Below, in pieces: positions 53,997 through 63,202 of a DNA stretch of 64,000 bases. The position numbers were made by a program, and so were the translations under genes. The notes below the pieces were generated by a model that saw only the letters and a program-made list of their open reading frames with translations, made no database searches and was not told the DNA's origin. The first letter of the stretch is position 1, and each line of letters opens with the position of its first letter. The stretch lies in NCBI RefSeq assembly GCF_035317345.1, contig NZ_JAYKTU010000010.1; one strand, 5' to 3'. Source of the stretch: Cellvibrio fontiphilus (GTDB taxonomy: Bacteria; Pseudomonadota; Gammaproteobacteria; Pseudomonadales; Cellvibrionaceae).

Positions 53997-54061
53997 TAAA
54001 TGTCTTCAGTCTGATTATCGTCTGGCAATCGGCCATTGTAGGCAGCTTGCGCGATACTTGG

Positions 54062-54949
54062 CTAGTTTGACCTTTCTACTATATAGCGCGCCAAATCGCG
54101 CAAATAGCCTGCGCTGTCGCCAAACTCGTTCAATGCGGAAATGGCTTGCTGGTGCAATTCCATCGCTTTGCGTTTGGCGCGCTCCAAGCCCAATAGTGAT
54201 ACGTAGGTGGGCTTGTTTTTGGCTATATCTGCCCCCTGTTGTTTGCCTATGGTTGCAGTGTCGCCGGTGACATCCAAAATATCGTCCTGTACCTGAAACG
54301 CGAGGCCAATAGCAGCGGCGTAGGTGTCCAGCGCGGCTAATTGAGTGTGAGTCGCTTCGGCGGCAAGGGCGCCCATGGCAACAGCCGCGCGGATCAAGGC
54401 GCCGGTTTTATGGTTGTGCATCTGTTCCAATTGGGCGAGGCTGAGTTGATGGTCAACCGCAGCTAAATCTATCGCCTGGCCCAAGACCATGCCCTGGGCG
54501 CCCGAGCCCTGGGCTAGTAGACGAACCAGTTGGATCTGGATACTGGCCGGCAGCCGGGTTTGGGTAAGCAGGTCAAATGCCAAAGTCTGTAAGCCATCTC
54601 CGGCGAGTATGGCGCTGGCTTCATTAAAAGCGATATGGCAGGTGGGTTTGCCGCGGCGCAGGTCATCATCGTCCATGGCCGGAAGGTCATCGTGCACCAA
54701 GCTGTAGGAGTGCAAGCATTCCAGGGCACAGGCAATTGGGTCGATCAGGCTTAAATCCAGCTCCGGCTTTATTGCCAGCGCAGCCGCATAGGCAAGCGTA
54801 GGGCGCACTCGTTTGCCGCCGTTAAACAGGCTATAGCGCATGGCTGCACGCAACTGTGTGGGGTCATCGCCGGTAGGAAAATGCAGGTCAAGTGCCGTAT
54901 CTACACGCTGCCGGCAGTTGCTGGCGAAGGTTTTGAAATCCGGCTGCAT
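54062..54949 (-). CDS. ispA: Farnesyl diphosphate synthase (geranyltranstransferase)
   Basis: 295 residues. Prenyl synthase Asp-rich motifs: DDLPAMDDDD (first) and FQVQDDILD (second), with NGGKRVRP near the N-terminus. It makes the C15 precursor for ubiquinone and undecaprenyl carriers. The start ATG overlaps the xseB stop (TAATG). Confidence 0.96.
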   Translation of the reverse strand: MQPDFKTFASNCRQRVDTALDLHFPTGDDPTQLRAAMRYSLFNGGKRVRPTLAYAAALAIKPELDLSLIDPIACALECLHSYSLVHDDLPAMDDDDLRRGKPTCHIAFNEASAILAGDGLQTLAFDLLTQTRLPASIQIQLVRLLAQGSGAQGMVLGQAIDLAAVDHQLSLAQLEQMHNHKTGALIRAAVAMGALAAEATHTQLAALDTYAAAIGLAFQVQDDILDVTGDTATIGKQQGADIAKNKPTYVSLLGLERAKRKAMELHQQAISALNEFGDSAGYLRDLARYIVERSN

Positions 54950-55197
54950 TACTGGTCGCCTTCATCGGCATCATCAAAAGGCGCAAGGTTTATATTGCCT
55001 TGTTGTTCAATCAGTTTATTGACTTGATGTTCTGCCGCTGCCAGGCGGTTTTGACACTCGCGTGTCAGTGCTATGCCCGTCTCAAAGGCTTGCAGCGATT
55101 CTTCAAGGGTCATGTCGCCCTGCTCCATCCGGTTTACCAGGTTTTCAAGCGTGGCGAGCGACTGCTCGAAATCGATGCTTTTTTTCTTGGGGGGCAT
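54949..55197 (-). CDS. xseB: Exodeoxyribonuclease VII small subunit
   Basis: 82 residues, typical length, with FEQSLATLENLVNRMEQGDMTLEESLQAFETGIALTRECQ, the helical XseB signature. First gene of xseB-ispA-dxs. GAGA-type SD upstream. Its promoter must lie in the region shared with the divergent candidate RNA. Confidence 0.95.
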   Translation of the reverse strand: MPPKKKSIDFEQSLATLENLVNRMEQGDMTLEESLQAFETGIALTRECQNRLAAAEHQVNKLIEQQGNINLAPFDDADEGDQ

Positions 55198-55281
55198 AGG
55201 GATGTCTCGCTGGCGATTAGCTGTTGGCGGCGGATTATAAACCTGCCGTCATAAAACTGCAGGCGTTTTGGCTGGCAGGCT

Positions 55282-55299
55282 TGTGAGATATTTCCTACA
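55282..55299 (+). promoter_or_regulatory. GacA-type upstream activating box
   Basis: TGTGAG, six bases ATATTT, CCTACA. This differs by one base in each arm from the TGTAAG-N6-CTTACA box that GacA uses upstream of rsmX/Y/Z genes in pseudomonads. It is centred about 42 bases before the proposed RNA start. A -10-like TATAAA is at 55321-55326. Confidence 0.68.
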
Positions 55300-55332
55300 A
55301 AACATACAGAGCTTCGCCACTATAAACTGACG

Positions 55333-55482
55333 TCTGGTTCATCAATAATGACAGCCATAGGAGCTTGCCGCAGGACGTGGCAGTCGCAAGGAGTTGAATG
55401 GAATAAAGCCCCCGTATTGCCAAGGTATGGTTCTCATCCTGTAAAAAGCCCTGATTGCCCCCTTAGCAGTCGGGGTTTTTTT
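55333..55482 (+). ncRNA. Candidate Gac/Rsm small RNA (CsrA/RsmA-binding)
   Basis: A roughly 150-nt segment without a gene, bounded by a GacA-type box and -10 element on the left and a strong terminator on the right. It carries four GGA motifs at 55360, 55373, 55390 and 55400. The second is presented in the loop of a perfect hairpin TGCCGC-AGGAC-GTGGCA (55366-55382), the classic CsrA/RsmA site; the first sits in a smaller AGC/GCT loop. Known RNAs of this type titrate CsrA/RsmA. The start is estimated from the -10 box. It does not match 6S, 4.5S, tmRNA or RNase P features. Confidence 0.68.
55445..55482 (+). terminator. Terminator of the candidate small RNA
   Basis: AAAGCCCTGATTGC pairs with GCAGTCGGGGTTT over 13-14 positions including G-T pairs, followed by seven T. 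It lies about 260 bp before gspC and has no upstream plus-strand gene, supporting a separate short transcript. The remaining 55483-55744 has no clear feature. Confidence 0.82.
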
Positions 55483-55744
55483 GTTTAAAAGTGTATTTTT
55501 TGTGTCTCCCATCGCAGATTTTTATTTCGTTGCAACTTCTGTTCTACTTCGCTATCCAATATTCGCCAAAATGCTTATGCCGCAAGAGTTTGCGGGCAAA
55601 CGGACTATTTCGCTTTTGTAATATGGATGGAGTAGAATCCCGTGGCTTTGATAAACATAACGCACTAAGCTTTTGATACGTCTGATAATTGCCATCCCCA
55701 CGTCATTCCTGTCGTCAGCCAGCGTGAAGGACACAGTCATACCC

Positions 55745-56752
55745 ATGCAAGAGAGATTGCAATCGAATCGAGCTGTTTTTGAACAGCGCACTGCGCAACT
55801 GGAGCTCCAGCTGCGGCGCTTTGTCGCATTTATCAATCGTGTGCCCCTCAGTCGCTGGCAGTGGTTAGTGACTTTAGTGTTGGTCGTTTGGCTGAGTCAC
55901 AGTTTTGCGCGACTTTTATGGTTGGTGGTGCCCGCCCCGGAAATCCCTCCCGCCAGTATTTCGCTATTGGCTAGCGACCCACAAACAATAAGTACAGGCC
56001 CCACAGAAGCAGTTAATATCTCCCAGCTTAAATCACTCAAACCTTTTGGTGATGTGGCGGTAGCGCCTGTGGTAGAGCAGGCGCCTGCAGCGGCAGCTGA
56101 CATAGAAGCAAATACAGATACCCAGCTGAATCTGGTATTACGCGGCGTTATTGGAAGTACTACCGAGTCGGCGGCGCGTGCAATTATTGTTGCGGGCGAC
56201 AAGGCGGACGTTTATGCCGTTGGGGATACCTTGCCAGTGGGTAATAAAGTCACTCTGGCCAAGGTGTTGGATGTGCGGGTAATTATTAATAACAACGGCA
56301 ATTTTGAATCCTTATGGATGTTTAAGGATGATCCTAATGCCCCCAAGCTTACCAACAGCCATTTTGTGCCGCCTGCCCCCAATACCGGGGTGCAAAGTTT
56401 CCAGCCGCAAGCGCTTAGCCCTGATCGCAATCCAGTACAAAACTCGCCCTCATCTTCACCTGAGCCTTCCATGACAGAAGTCAGTAAAACGCTGGCGGAT
56501 GTGGTCGCGATGAGTATTTACCGCGAAGGCGGGCAAGTGGTGGGTTACAAGATTCGCCCCGGGCGCAATGCGGAGCTATTTAATTCCCTGGGGTTGCAGG
56601 CAGATGACATAGTCACCGCCGTCAATGGTGTTCCATTGAGTGCGCCTGGCAAGGTGATGGAAATCTATAAAAGTATGGGTAGTGCCACATCAGCGAATCT
56701 GGAAATCAGACGCGGTGGCAGTACAGTAAATCTAGACGTAATGCTCAAGTGA
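55745..56752 (+). CDS. gspC: Type II secretion system protein GspC
   Basis: About 335 residues from the ATG at 55745; AAGGA lies about 13 bases upstream, and in-frame GTG/TTG codons upstream are alternatives. One membrane anchor (LVTLVLVVWLSHSFARLLWLVV, about 36-57), a homology region (LVLRGVIGSTTESAARAIIV, DTLPVGNKVTLAKVLDVRVII) and a C-terminal PDZ domain (about 265-335). GspC links the inner-membrane platform to the secretin GspD. First gene of the gsp operon. Confidence 0.92.
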   Translation: MQERLQSNRAVFEQRTAQLELQLRRFVAFINRVPLSRWQWLVTLVLVVWLSHSFARLLWLVVPAPEIPPASISLLASDPQTISTGPTEAVNISQLKSLKPFGDVAVAPVVEQAPAAAADIEANTDTQLNLVLRGVIGSTTESAARAIIVAGDKADVYAVGDTLPVGNKVTLAKVLDVRVIINNNGNFESLWMFKDDPNAPKLTNSHFVPPAPNTGVQSFQPQALSPDRNPVQNSPSSSPEPSMTEVSKTLADVVAMSIYREGGQVVGYKIRPGRNAELFNSLGLQADDIVTAVNGVPLSAPGKVMEIYKSMGSATSANLEIRRGGSTVNLDVMLK

Positions 56753-56759
56753 GGTCTGT

Positions 56760-58835
56760 GTGATCCGGTTCAAAGGTCGTGACAATAACAAGATCAGCTC
56801 CCGCAGGGTTGTGCTTCGCCGGACATTTGGCAGCCTGCTATTGTCGGCACTGATTGGCTTGAGTAGCTCTGCTATTGCCCAGGTGCAGGCTGTTGAAGGT
56901 CAGGGTGAAATGCGTTGGTCGGTTAATTTTAACGACACCGATATTCAGGACGTAATCAAGTCCATCGCTGGGCTTACAGGCAAAACCATCATTATCGACC
57001 CCAAGGTGCGTGGTCCGATCAAGGTAATTAATACTCGTCCGCTAAATGCCAAGGAGCTTTATGAGCTGTTTCTTGCATCCTTGGATGTTCACGGTTTTAC
57101 AGCGGTTGAGAGCGGCAACATAGTTCGGGTGGTGATGAACCGCGATGCACGTCAGTTTGCTATTCCCACCGAGACCAGTGTTAAAGAGCGCGATGACCTT
57201 TATATCACCCAGGTTATACCGCTAAAAAATACAAGTGCCGCCAAAATCCTGGCTGCATTGCGTCCGCTGGTGCCGCAGTATGGGCATTTGACCACCTATG
57301 AGCCCAGTAACGCATTGATCATCACCGATACTCGCGCTAACGCCGCACGGATAAGCGAGCTGGTGGTGCAGCTGGATAGAATTGGTAGCACTCACACCGA
57401 TGTAATACCGCTGCGCTACGCCAATTCCGCTGATGTAGTGGCCATGCTTACCCAGTTGGAAAAGCCCGACCCCAACCGCGGCATGACTACTGCGCCACCT
57501 GTAATTGTCGCAGACAAGCGTACTAATGCCGTAGTGATTAGCGGTGACGATCTAACGCGTCAGCGCCTCAAGTTTTTGATCAATGACCTTGATCGCCCAC
57601 AATCCAAAAACAGCAATGTGCGGGTGTTTTACCTGAAATATGCCAAGGCAGAAGATGTTGCCAAGGTGCTCTCCGGGATGTTGCAGAGTCTGGGGCAGGG
57701 CAAGCAGGCAGAGGGTGCCCCAGCTAATACGGCACAACCTGCAGTGCAGGCTGATGAGGCGACCAATTCGGTGCTGATTACCGCCGATGTCGACACCATG
57801 GATACACTGTTGTCGATAGTGGATAGCCTGGATATCCGTCGCGCCCAGGTTCTGGTTGAGGCGATTATTGTTGAGCTTTCCAGTGGTAATGATAAATCGC
57901 TCGGTATTGAGTGGATGTATCGCAACGATGATGTCGGCTTTGGCGGCTCAACCAACAGTGGCGCTTTGGGCGCAGTAGGTGCTGCCGCTATAGATTTGGA
58001 AGAAAATGGTTCGTCTGGCGATTCCCTTGTCCAATTGGCCGCTGGTGTTGCGGGCATTCCCGGCCAGCTTTTTGGTGTTGGGCGACTGGGTGGAAAAACT
58101 GACTTCCTGGCGGTACTGAAAATGCTCCAGACAGACGATTCGAGCAACATTCTCTCCACGCCAAACCTGTTAACCACAGACAATACCGAAGCATCTATCT
58201 TGGTTGGTGAACAAGTTCCGTTCAGAACAGGCTCTTATTCTGGCTTGGGTAATACGGGAACTACGGGCAACACCGGCTTCAGTAGCCCCTTCAATACGAT
58301 CAATCGTGAAGATGTGGGTATCAAGCTACAGGTTACGCCGCATATCAACGAAGGTGACAGTATAGTGCTGGATATTGAGCAGGAAATCTCCAGCGTAGTT
58401 CGCTCAACCGAAGATGGGCCGGTCACCAGTAAGCGCGAAGTCAAAACCCAGATCCTCTCTGCTGACGGCCAAACTGTCGTTCTGGGTGGTCTGATCAAAG
58501 ATGATGTGCTGGTGTCCAATAGTCGTGTTCCAGTACTGGGTAGCATTCCTGTCTTGGGGCACCTGTTCCGCAGCCAGACCTCAAAAAAGGTCAAAACCAA
58601 CCTGCTGATTTTTATTCGCCCAACCATCATCCGCGATGATCGTGTATTGACCGGTGCAACTGCTGAGAAATACCAGGCGATCCGCGAGAAGCAAATCGAA
58701 ACCCGTCGCAGTAAAGGGCTGCTGCTAAATAATGGCGATATTCCGGTATTGCCAGAGTGGGAAGAGCAGATCGAGCGCTACCGCCAGTCACTACCAGTGG
58801 ATGCCAGTGCCACCGAGGCGACAGGGGAGCAGTGA
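56760..58835 (+). CDS. gspD: Type II secretion secretin GspD
   Basis: 691 residues from a GTG with GAGG upstream. A signal peptide ending AIA (about 40) is followed by N0 (WSVNFNDTDIQDVIKSIAGLTGKTIIIDP), N1-N3 and the secretin core (SIEWMYRN, ILVGEQVPFRTG, VGIKLQVTPHIN, LGGLIKDD, VLGSIPVLGHLFR). It forms the outer-membrane channel. Eight bases after gspC. Confidence 0.96.
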   Translation: MIRFKGRDNNKISSRRVVLRRTFGSLLLSALIGLSSSAIAQVQAVEGQGEMRWSVNFNDTDIQDVIKSIAGLTGKTIIIDPKVRGPIKVINTRPLNAKELYELFLASLDVHGFTAVESGNIVRVVMNRDARQFAIPTETSVKERDDLYITQVIPLKNTSAAKILAALRPLVPQYGHLTTYEPSNALIITDTRANAARISELVVQLDRIGSTHTDVIPLRYANSADVVAMLTQLEKPDPNRGMTTAPPVIVADKRTNAVVISGDDLTRQRLKFLINDLDRPQSKNSNVRVFYLKYAKAEDVAKVLSGMLQSLGQGKQAEGAPANTAQPAVQADEATNSVLITADVDTMDTLLSIVDSLDIRRAQVLVEAIIVELSSGNDKSLGIEWMYRNDDVGFGGSTNSGALGAVGAAAIDLEENGSSGDSLVQLAAGVAGIPGQLFGVGRLGGKTDFLAVLKMLQTDDSSNILSTPNLLTTDNTEASILVGEQVPFRTGSYSGLGNTGTTGNTGFSSPFNTINREDVGIKLQVTPHINEGDSIVLDIEQEISSVVRSTEDGPVTSKREVKTQILSADGQTVVLGGLIKDDVLVSNSRVPVLGSIPVLGHLFRSQTSKKVKTNLLIFIRPTIIRDDRVLTGATAEKYQAIREKQIETRRSKGLLLNNGDIPVLPEWEEQIERYRQSLPVDASATEATGEQ

Positions 58836-58837
58836 TC

Positions 58838-60373
58838 GTGAGTGAGCAGCTGGATGAACCTTTACCTTTGGGCGAGCAACTGGTTGCCCCTGAGCCGGCT
58901 ATTTATGAGCGTTTGCCTTTTGGTTACGCGTCGGCGCATGGTGTCATGCTGGATGAATCTCCTGCTGATGGGCTGCCAAGAGTGCTGCACAAACCTGGCC
59001 TCAAACTGGAGGTTTTGCTGGAGTTACAACGTATTTTGGGGCCTGACTTGCTTCTGGAAGAGTTGCCAGCCGAAGATTTTCAGAAACGCCTGACGCGGGA
59101 ATATCAAAGCGGTGATGGCGCCGCGCAGCGGGCAGCAGAGGACTTGGGCAACGAGTTTGACCTGTCCTCCATGGCTGATGATTTGGCTGACCGAACTGAT
59201 TTGCTGGCGGGCGATGACGATGCACCGATTATCCGTTTGATCAATGCCATCCTTTCGCAAGCGGTCCGTGAGGGGGCATCGGATATTCATCTTGAGCCAT
59301 TTGAAGATCGCGTATCGGTACGTTTTCGTATCGATGGTGTGCTTACCGAGGTACTTTCACCCAAGGCCGAATTGGCGCCGGTATTAGTATCGCGGCTGAA
59401 GGTAATGGCGCGTCTGGATATCGCCGAAAAACGCTTGCCACAAGATGGTCGTATTACTGTGCGCCTTGCGGGTCATGCGGTGGATATTCGTGTTTCCACC
59501 ATTCCCTCGGCATTCGGTGAGCGCATTGTGCTTCGTCTACTTGACCAGGCCGCCGGCCAGTTGCGCTTGGAGCAGCTGCAAATGCCGCAATTGGTGTATG
59601 AGCGTCTAACCAAAAACCTGCTTAAACCCCACGGTATTATTCTGGTCACCGGCCCTACGGGTTCGGGTAAAACCACTACGCTCTATGCCGGTTTGAGCCA
59701 TATCAACACCCGCAGCCGCAACATCCTGACCATCGAAGATCCGGTGGAATATCTCTTGCCGGGTATAGGCCAAACCCAGGTCAATACCAAGGTAGATATG
59801 ACCTTCGCCCGTGGCCTACGTGCCATTCTCCGCCAAGACCCCGATGTGGTAATGGTGGGTGAAATCCGCGATGGCGAAACGGCTGAAATTGCCATTCAGG
59901 CCTCTCTTACGGGTCACCTGGTGCTGTCTACCTTGCACACCAACACCGCGATTGGTGCAGTGCTGCGTTTGAAGGATATGGGAGTGGAGCCCTTCCTGCT
60001 CGCTTCCAGCCTTGAAGTAGTGATGGCGCAGCGTCTGGTGCGGGTGCTTTGCTCTCATTGTAAAGAGCAATATCTTCCCAGTGATGCCGAGCGCGATATG
60101 CTCAAACTGCCTGCGGGGACTGCTATTTGGCGCCCTGCGGCGAGCGGCTGTAAACACTGTAATCACCAAGGGTACCGCGGGCGTAAGGGAATTTACGAAC
60201 TGATTGAAATCAACGAGCGTTTGCGTCACCTGATCCACGAGCAGGCGGGTGAGCAAGAGCTGTTGGCTGAGGCGCGTAAACACAGCGCATCCATGAGCGA
60301 TGACGGTCGTCAATGTGTACTTAATGGCATCACCAGTATTGAAGAAGTACTGCGTGTGACAACGCAGTTGTAA
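58838..60373 (+). CDS. gspE: Type II secretion ATPase GspE
   Basis: 511 residues from the GTG at 58838 (GGGGAG eight bases upstream; a GTG at 58832 is too close to the SD). N-terminal GspL-binding domain, then the ATPase with Walker A GPTGSGKTTT, Asp-box TIEDPVEY, Walker B VVMVGEIRDGETAE, the His box STLHTN and the zinc pair CSHC...CKHC. It powers pseudopilus assembly. Two bases after gspD. Confidence 0.96.
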   Translation: MSEQLDEPLPLGEQLVAPEPAIYERLPFGYASAHGVMLDESPADGLPRVLHKPGLKLEVLLELQRILGPDLLLEELPAEDFQKRLTREYQSGDGAAQRAAEDLGNEFDLSSMADDLADRTDLLAGDDDAPIIRLINAILSQAVREGASDIHLEPFEDRVSVRFRIDGVLTEVLSPKAELAPVLVSRLKVMARLDIAEKRLPQDGRITVRLAGHAVDIRVSTIPSAFGERIVLRLLDQAAGQLRLEQLQMPQLVYERLTKNLLKPHGIILVTGPTGSGKTTTLYAGLSHINTRSRNILTIEDPVEYLLPGIGQTQVNTKVDMTFARGLRAILRQDPDVVMVGEIRDGETAEIAIQASLTGHLVLSTLHTNTAIGAVLRLKDMGVEPFLLASSLEVVMAQRLVRVLCSHCKEQYLPSDAERDMLKLPAGTAIWRPAASGCKHCNHQGYRGRKGIYELIEINERLRHLIHEQAGEQELLAEARKHSASMSDDGRQCVLNGITSIEEVLRVTTQL

Positions 60374-60383
60374 AGGTAGGAAT

Positions 60384-61619
60384 ATGGGAGCCTACAGTTA
60401 CAAAGCGCTGAATGAAGAGGGGAAAACCGTCAAGGGTATTCTTGAAGGGGATTCCGAGCGCCACATACGCTCACAGTTGCGTGCCAAAAAACTCAAGCCA
60501 CTGGAAGTTTTAGGCGCTGGCAGTGAGGCTCAAGCCAGTACCGGTGATGGTTTGGATCTCTCGGCATGGTCGCGTCGTCGCGCTAGCCGTCTAAGCACCC
60601 GTGAACTCAGTTTGATTACCCGCCAGTTGGCTTCCTTGGTGAAATCCGGTTTGCCGCTAGATGAAGCCTTGCACGCCACCGCCAAGCAATCGCAGAAGGC
60701 GAACGTGAAACGTGTTGTGCTGCAGGTGCGCACCAAGGTTCTGGAAGGTTTTAGTCTCGCCCAAGCGCTGGGTGACAACCCTGCTGCGTTCAATGACATG
60801 TATCGCGCTCTGGTACGGGCCGGTGAAGGGTCCGGGTATTTGAGCCCGGTATTGGAGCGCTTGGCAGACTACACCCAAACCAGCCAGCAGCTGCAGCAGC
60901 GTATCAAAATGGCGATGATCTACCCCGTTGTTATGCTGGTCGTGAGCTTGGCGGTCATTATTGCGCTCATGGTGTTGGTGGTGCCAAAACTGGTCAAAAT
61001 ATTTGAGCAGGGCAAGCGTGAATTGCCTGCGCTTACCGAGGGCCTGATTGCTACCAGTGAATTCTTGATGAACTACGGCGTCTATCTCTTTGTTGCGCTT
61101 ATCGCCCTGTATTTTTTTATCAAACGCCTGATGCGCGACCCCAAACGCTTGCGTGCCTGGCATGTGGTGCAATTGAAATTGCCAGTCATTGGTGAGTTGG
61201 TTAAACAGATCAATTCGGCGCGGTTTGCGGCCACCTTGAGTTTATTGTCTGCCAGTGGTGTACCACTCCTACAAGCGTTGAATATTTCCGGTCAGGTGAT
61301 GACCAATAAAGTGCTTCAAGAGGCTTGTGATCAGGTTGCGGCGGCTGTGCGTGAAGGTATGAGTCTGAGTCGCGCTATGGAAAATACCGGTCACTTTCCT
61401 CCACTATTGGTGCAATTGGTCGCCAGCGGTGAAACCAATGGCACCTTGCCACAGCAGCTGGACAACGCCTCAAAAGATCAGGAGCGCGAACTGGAAATGA
61501 TGTTAGGCGTAGCTATGGGGTTACTTGAACCCGCCACGATTATTTTTATGGGTGGTGCCGTGTGCGTGATTGTGCTGGCAATCCTGACCCCGATTTTTGA
61601 AATGACAAAACTGGGTTAA
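60384..61619 (+). CDS. gspF: Type II secretion inner-membrane platform protein GspF
   Basis: 411 residues with the two GspF repeats (RELSLITRQLASLVKSGLPLDEAL; SARFAATLSLLSASGVPLLQAL) and three membrane segments (about 173-195, 223-243, 376-396). Typical ending AILTPIFEM. Ten bases after gspE. Confidence 0.96.
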   Translation: MGAYSYKALNEEGKTVKGILEGDSERHIRSQLRAKKLKPLEVLGAGSEAQASTGDGLDLSAWSRRRASRLSTRELSLITRQLASLVKSGLPLDEALHATAKQSQKANVKRVVLQVRTKVLEGFSLAQALGDNPAAFNDMYRALVRAGEGSGYLSPVLERLADYTQTSQQLQQRIKMAMIYPVVMLVVSLAVIIALMVLVVPKLVKIFEQGKRELPALTEGLIATSEFLMNYGVYLFVALIALYFFIKRLMRDPKRLRAWHVVQLKLPVIGELVKQINSARFAATLSLLSASGVPLLQALNISGQVMTNKVLQEACDQVAAAVREGMSLSRAMENTGHFPPLLVQLVASGETNGTLPQQLDNASKDQERELEMMLGVAMGLLEPATIIFMGGAVCVIVLAILTPIFEMTKLG

Positions 61620-61661
61620 CCCGGTGCACACCCAAAAACACGCGACATTTTAGGAGCTTTT

Positions 61662-62123
61662 ATGTTTAACAAAACGCAAGTCTCTTTGGCCAAATCTCCA
61701 CTGCGTCAGGCAGGTTTTACGCTGGTGGAAATCATGGTTGTAGTAATCATCATCGGCCTCTTGGCTGGCATTGTGGTACCCAACGTGATGGATAACCTGG
61801 ATAAGGCTAATGTGCAGAAGGCGCGCGCCGATTTCAGTGCAATTCAAACCGCCCTGAAGCTATACCGCATCGATAATTTTAATTTTCCGACCACTGAGCA
61901 AGGCTTGGAAGCGCTGGTGACTAAAACCTCAATTGCGCCAGTGCCACGTAACTTTAAATCCAGCGGTTATCTGGACTCGCTGAGTAAGGATCCGTGGGGC
62001 AATGACTATCAATACATGAGCCCGGCGGATGGTCACGAATACGATATTTACAGTCTGGGTGCCGATGGGGTAACTGGCGGTGAAGGCCAAAATGCTGACA
62101 TCAGCGTATGGGACGAGCAGTAA
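61662..62123 (+). CDS. gspG: Major pseudopilin GspG
   Basis: 153 residues. Prepilin peptidase site G-FTLVEIMVV, with the conserved Glu five residues in, a long hydrophobic helix, then the C-terminal calcium-binding domain (DPWGNDYQY, YDIYSLGADG). Main subunit of the pseudopilus. SD TAGGAG upstream, 42 bases after gspF. Confidence 0.96.
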   Translation: MFNKTQVSLAKSPLRQAGFTLVEIMVVVIIIGLLAGIVVPNVMDNLDKANVQKARADFSAIQTALKLYRIDNFNFPTTEQGLEALVTKTSIAPVPRNFKSSGYLDSLSKDPWGNDYQYMSPADGHEYDIYSLGADGVTGGEGQNADISVWDEQ

Positions 62124-62147
62124 CTACTGTGCAGCGGAGCTGATCGA

Positions 62148-62720
62148 GTGAGTGCTCGCGAGCGCGGATTCACGCTTATCGAAATTATTTTTGTCGTGTT
62201 TATTATCGGCATGGCAGTGAGCGTTATCTCTATCTCGGTTGGCGGTAATTCCTTTGCGGAACGCACAAAAAAAGCCGCTGAAACATTTATGTTGCAGGCT
62301 TCTTATGTCGCTGAGCAATCAGTGCTTAAGGGTGAAACCCACGGGTTGTTTGTGGAGTTGCGCCCAGCGCAGGACATAGATGCCAGTGAGCAGTGGTGTT
62401 ATACCTGGATGCGCATCCGCGATAGCCAATGGCAGGTGGTGCCTGAGTTGCCCCAGTCTTGTCTCGATGAAGGCCTGGTAATTGAATTCAGGTTAGAGGA
62501 TGAGCTTTGGGAGTACGATCCCGAACTGGAGGTACAGGAACCAGTATTAGGTTTTTTCCCCAGTGGCGATGCTTCTGCAATGGTAGAAATAAGTGTGTTT
62601 CCCGACCAAACACAGAGTGATGGCGAAGAGGAGACCCAGCTGTTTGAGCTGGAAATTACCGGCGAGCTGCGCTGGATCAACGAAGAAAAACGCTTGGCAG
62701 AGGAGCAGCGCGGAGGATGA
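62148..62720 (+). CDS. gspH: Minor pseudopilin GspH
   Basis: 190 residues from a GTG with GGAG eight bases upstream. Type IV prepilin-like start ERGFTLIEIIFVVFIIG. Acidic C-terminal part with many Glu and Asp. A minor tip-proximal pseudopilin by order and sequence. Confidence 0.9.
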   Translation: MSARERGFTLIEIIFVVFIIGMAVSVISISVGGNSFAERTKKAAETFMLQASYVAEQSVLKGETHGLFVELRPAQDIDASEQWCYTWMRIRDSQWQVVPELPQSCLDEGLVIEFRLEDELWEYDPELEVQEPVLGFFPSGDASAMVEISVFPDQTQSDGEEETQLFELEITGELRWINEEKRLAEEQRGG

Positions 62721-63202
62721 AGAGATTGCTGGGGTTCAGGCCTTGTTGCAATCGCCGGCAGCGGGGCTTTACGTTGCTGGAGTCAATGATCGCGCTGATG
62801 ATTGTGGCCATGGCGCTGCCGGCCCTGATTACTCTGGTGATGACCCAGCTCGATGGCTCGGGTGCTATACGCGATAAAACTTATGCGCATTGGGTGGCGG
62901 AAAACCAATTGGCGCGTGTGCGCCTCCTGCAACAGCAGAAATCCAAAGGTGCGTTACCGAGCTATCAGGTGCCGGAAAAGGATTCAGGTTTGGTTGATCT
63001 GGCTGGGTTGCGCTGGCATTGGCAGTTAAACACCATCGCGATGGATACCCTGCCGGTGAAAGGCTTCAAACGAGTCGAAATTGCCGTGCGTCTCATGGGG
63101 CCGGCAGCAGGTGCTTCGCTGGGTTCTGCGATGTTCAACGAGGATCAACCTGCACTTGCGCGGTTGACGGGGTATATCAGTGATCCTGAAGTTGTCCAGT
63201 AA
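62717..63202 (+). CDS. gspI: Minor pseudopilin GspI
   Basis: 161 residues; start overlaps the gspH stop (ATGA). Prepilin site RGFTLLESMIALMIVAMALP, then the GspI fold (YAHWVAENQLARVRL). Forms the tip complex with GspJ and GspK. Confidence 0.93.
   Translation: MKRLLGFRPCCNRRQRGFTLLESMIALMIVAMALPALITLVMTQLDGSGAIRDKTYAHWVAENQLARVRLLQQQKSKGALPSYQVPEKDSGLVDLAGLRWHWQLNTIAMDTLPVKGFKRVEIAVRLMGPAAGASLGSAMFNEDQPALARLTGYISDPEVVQ

Noticed and set aside
55333..55482. 6S, 4.5S, tmRNA or RNase P RNA
   Set aside because: Hallmark sequences of those RNAs are absent, and the segment is too short for tmRNA or RNase P.
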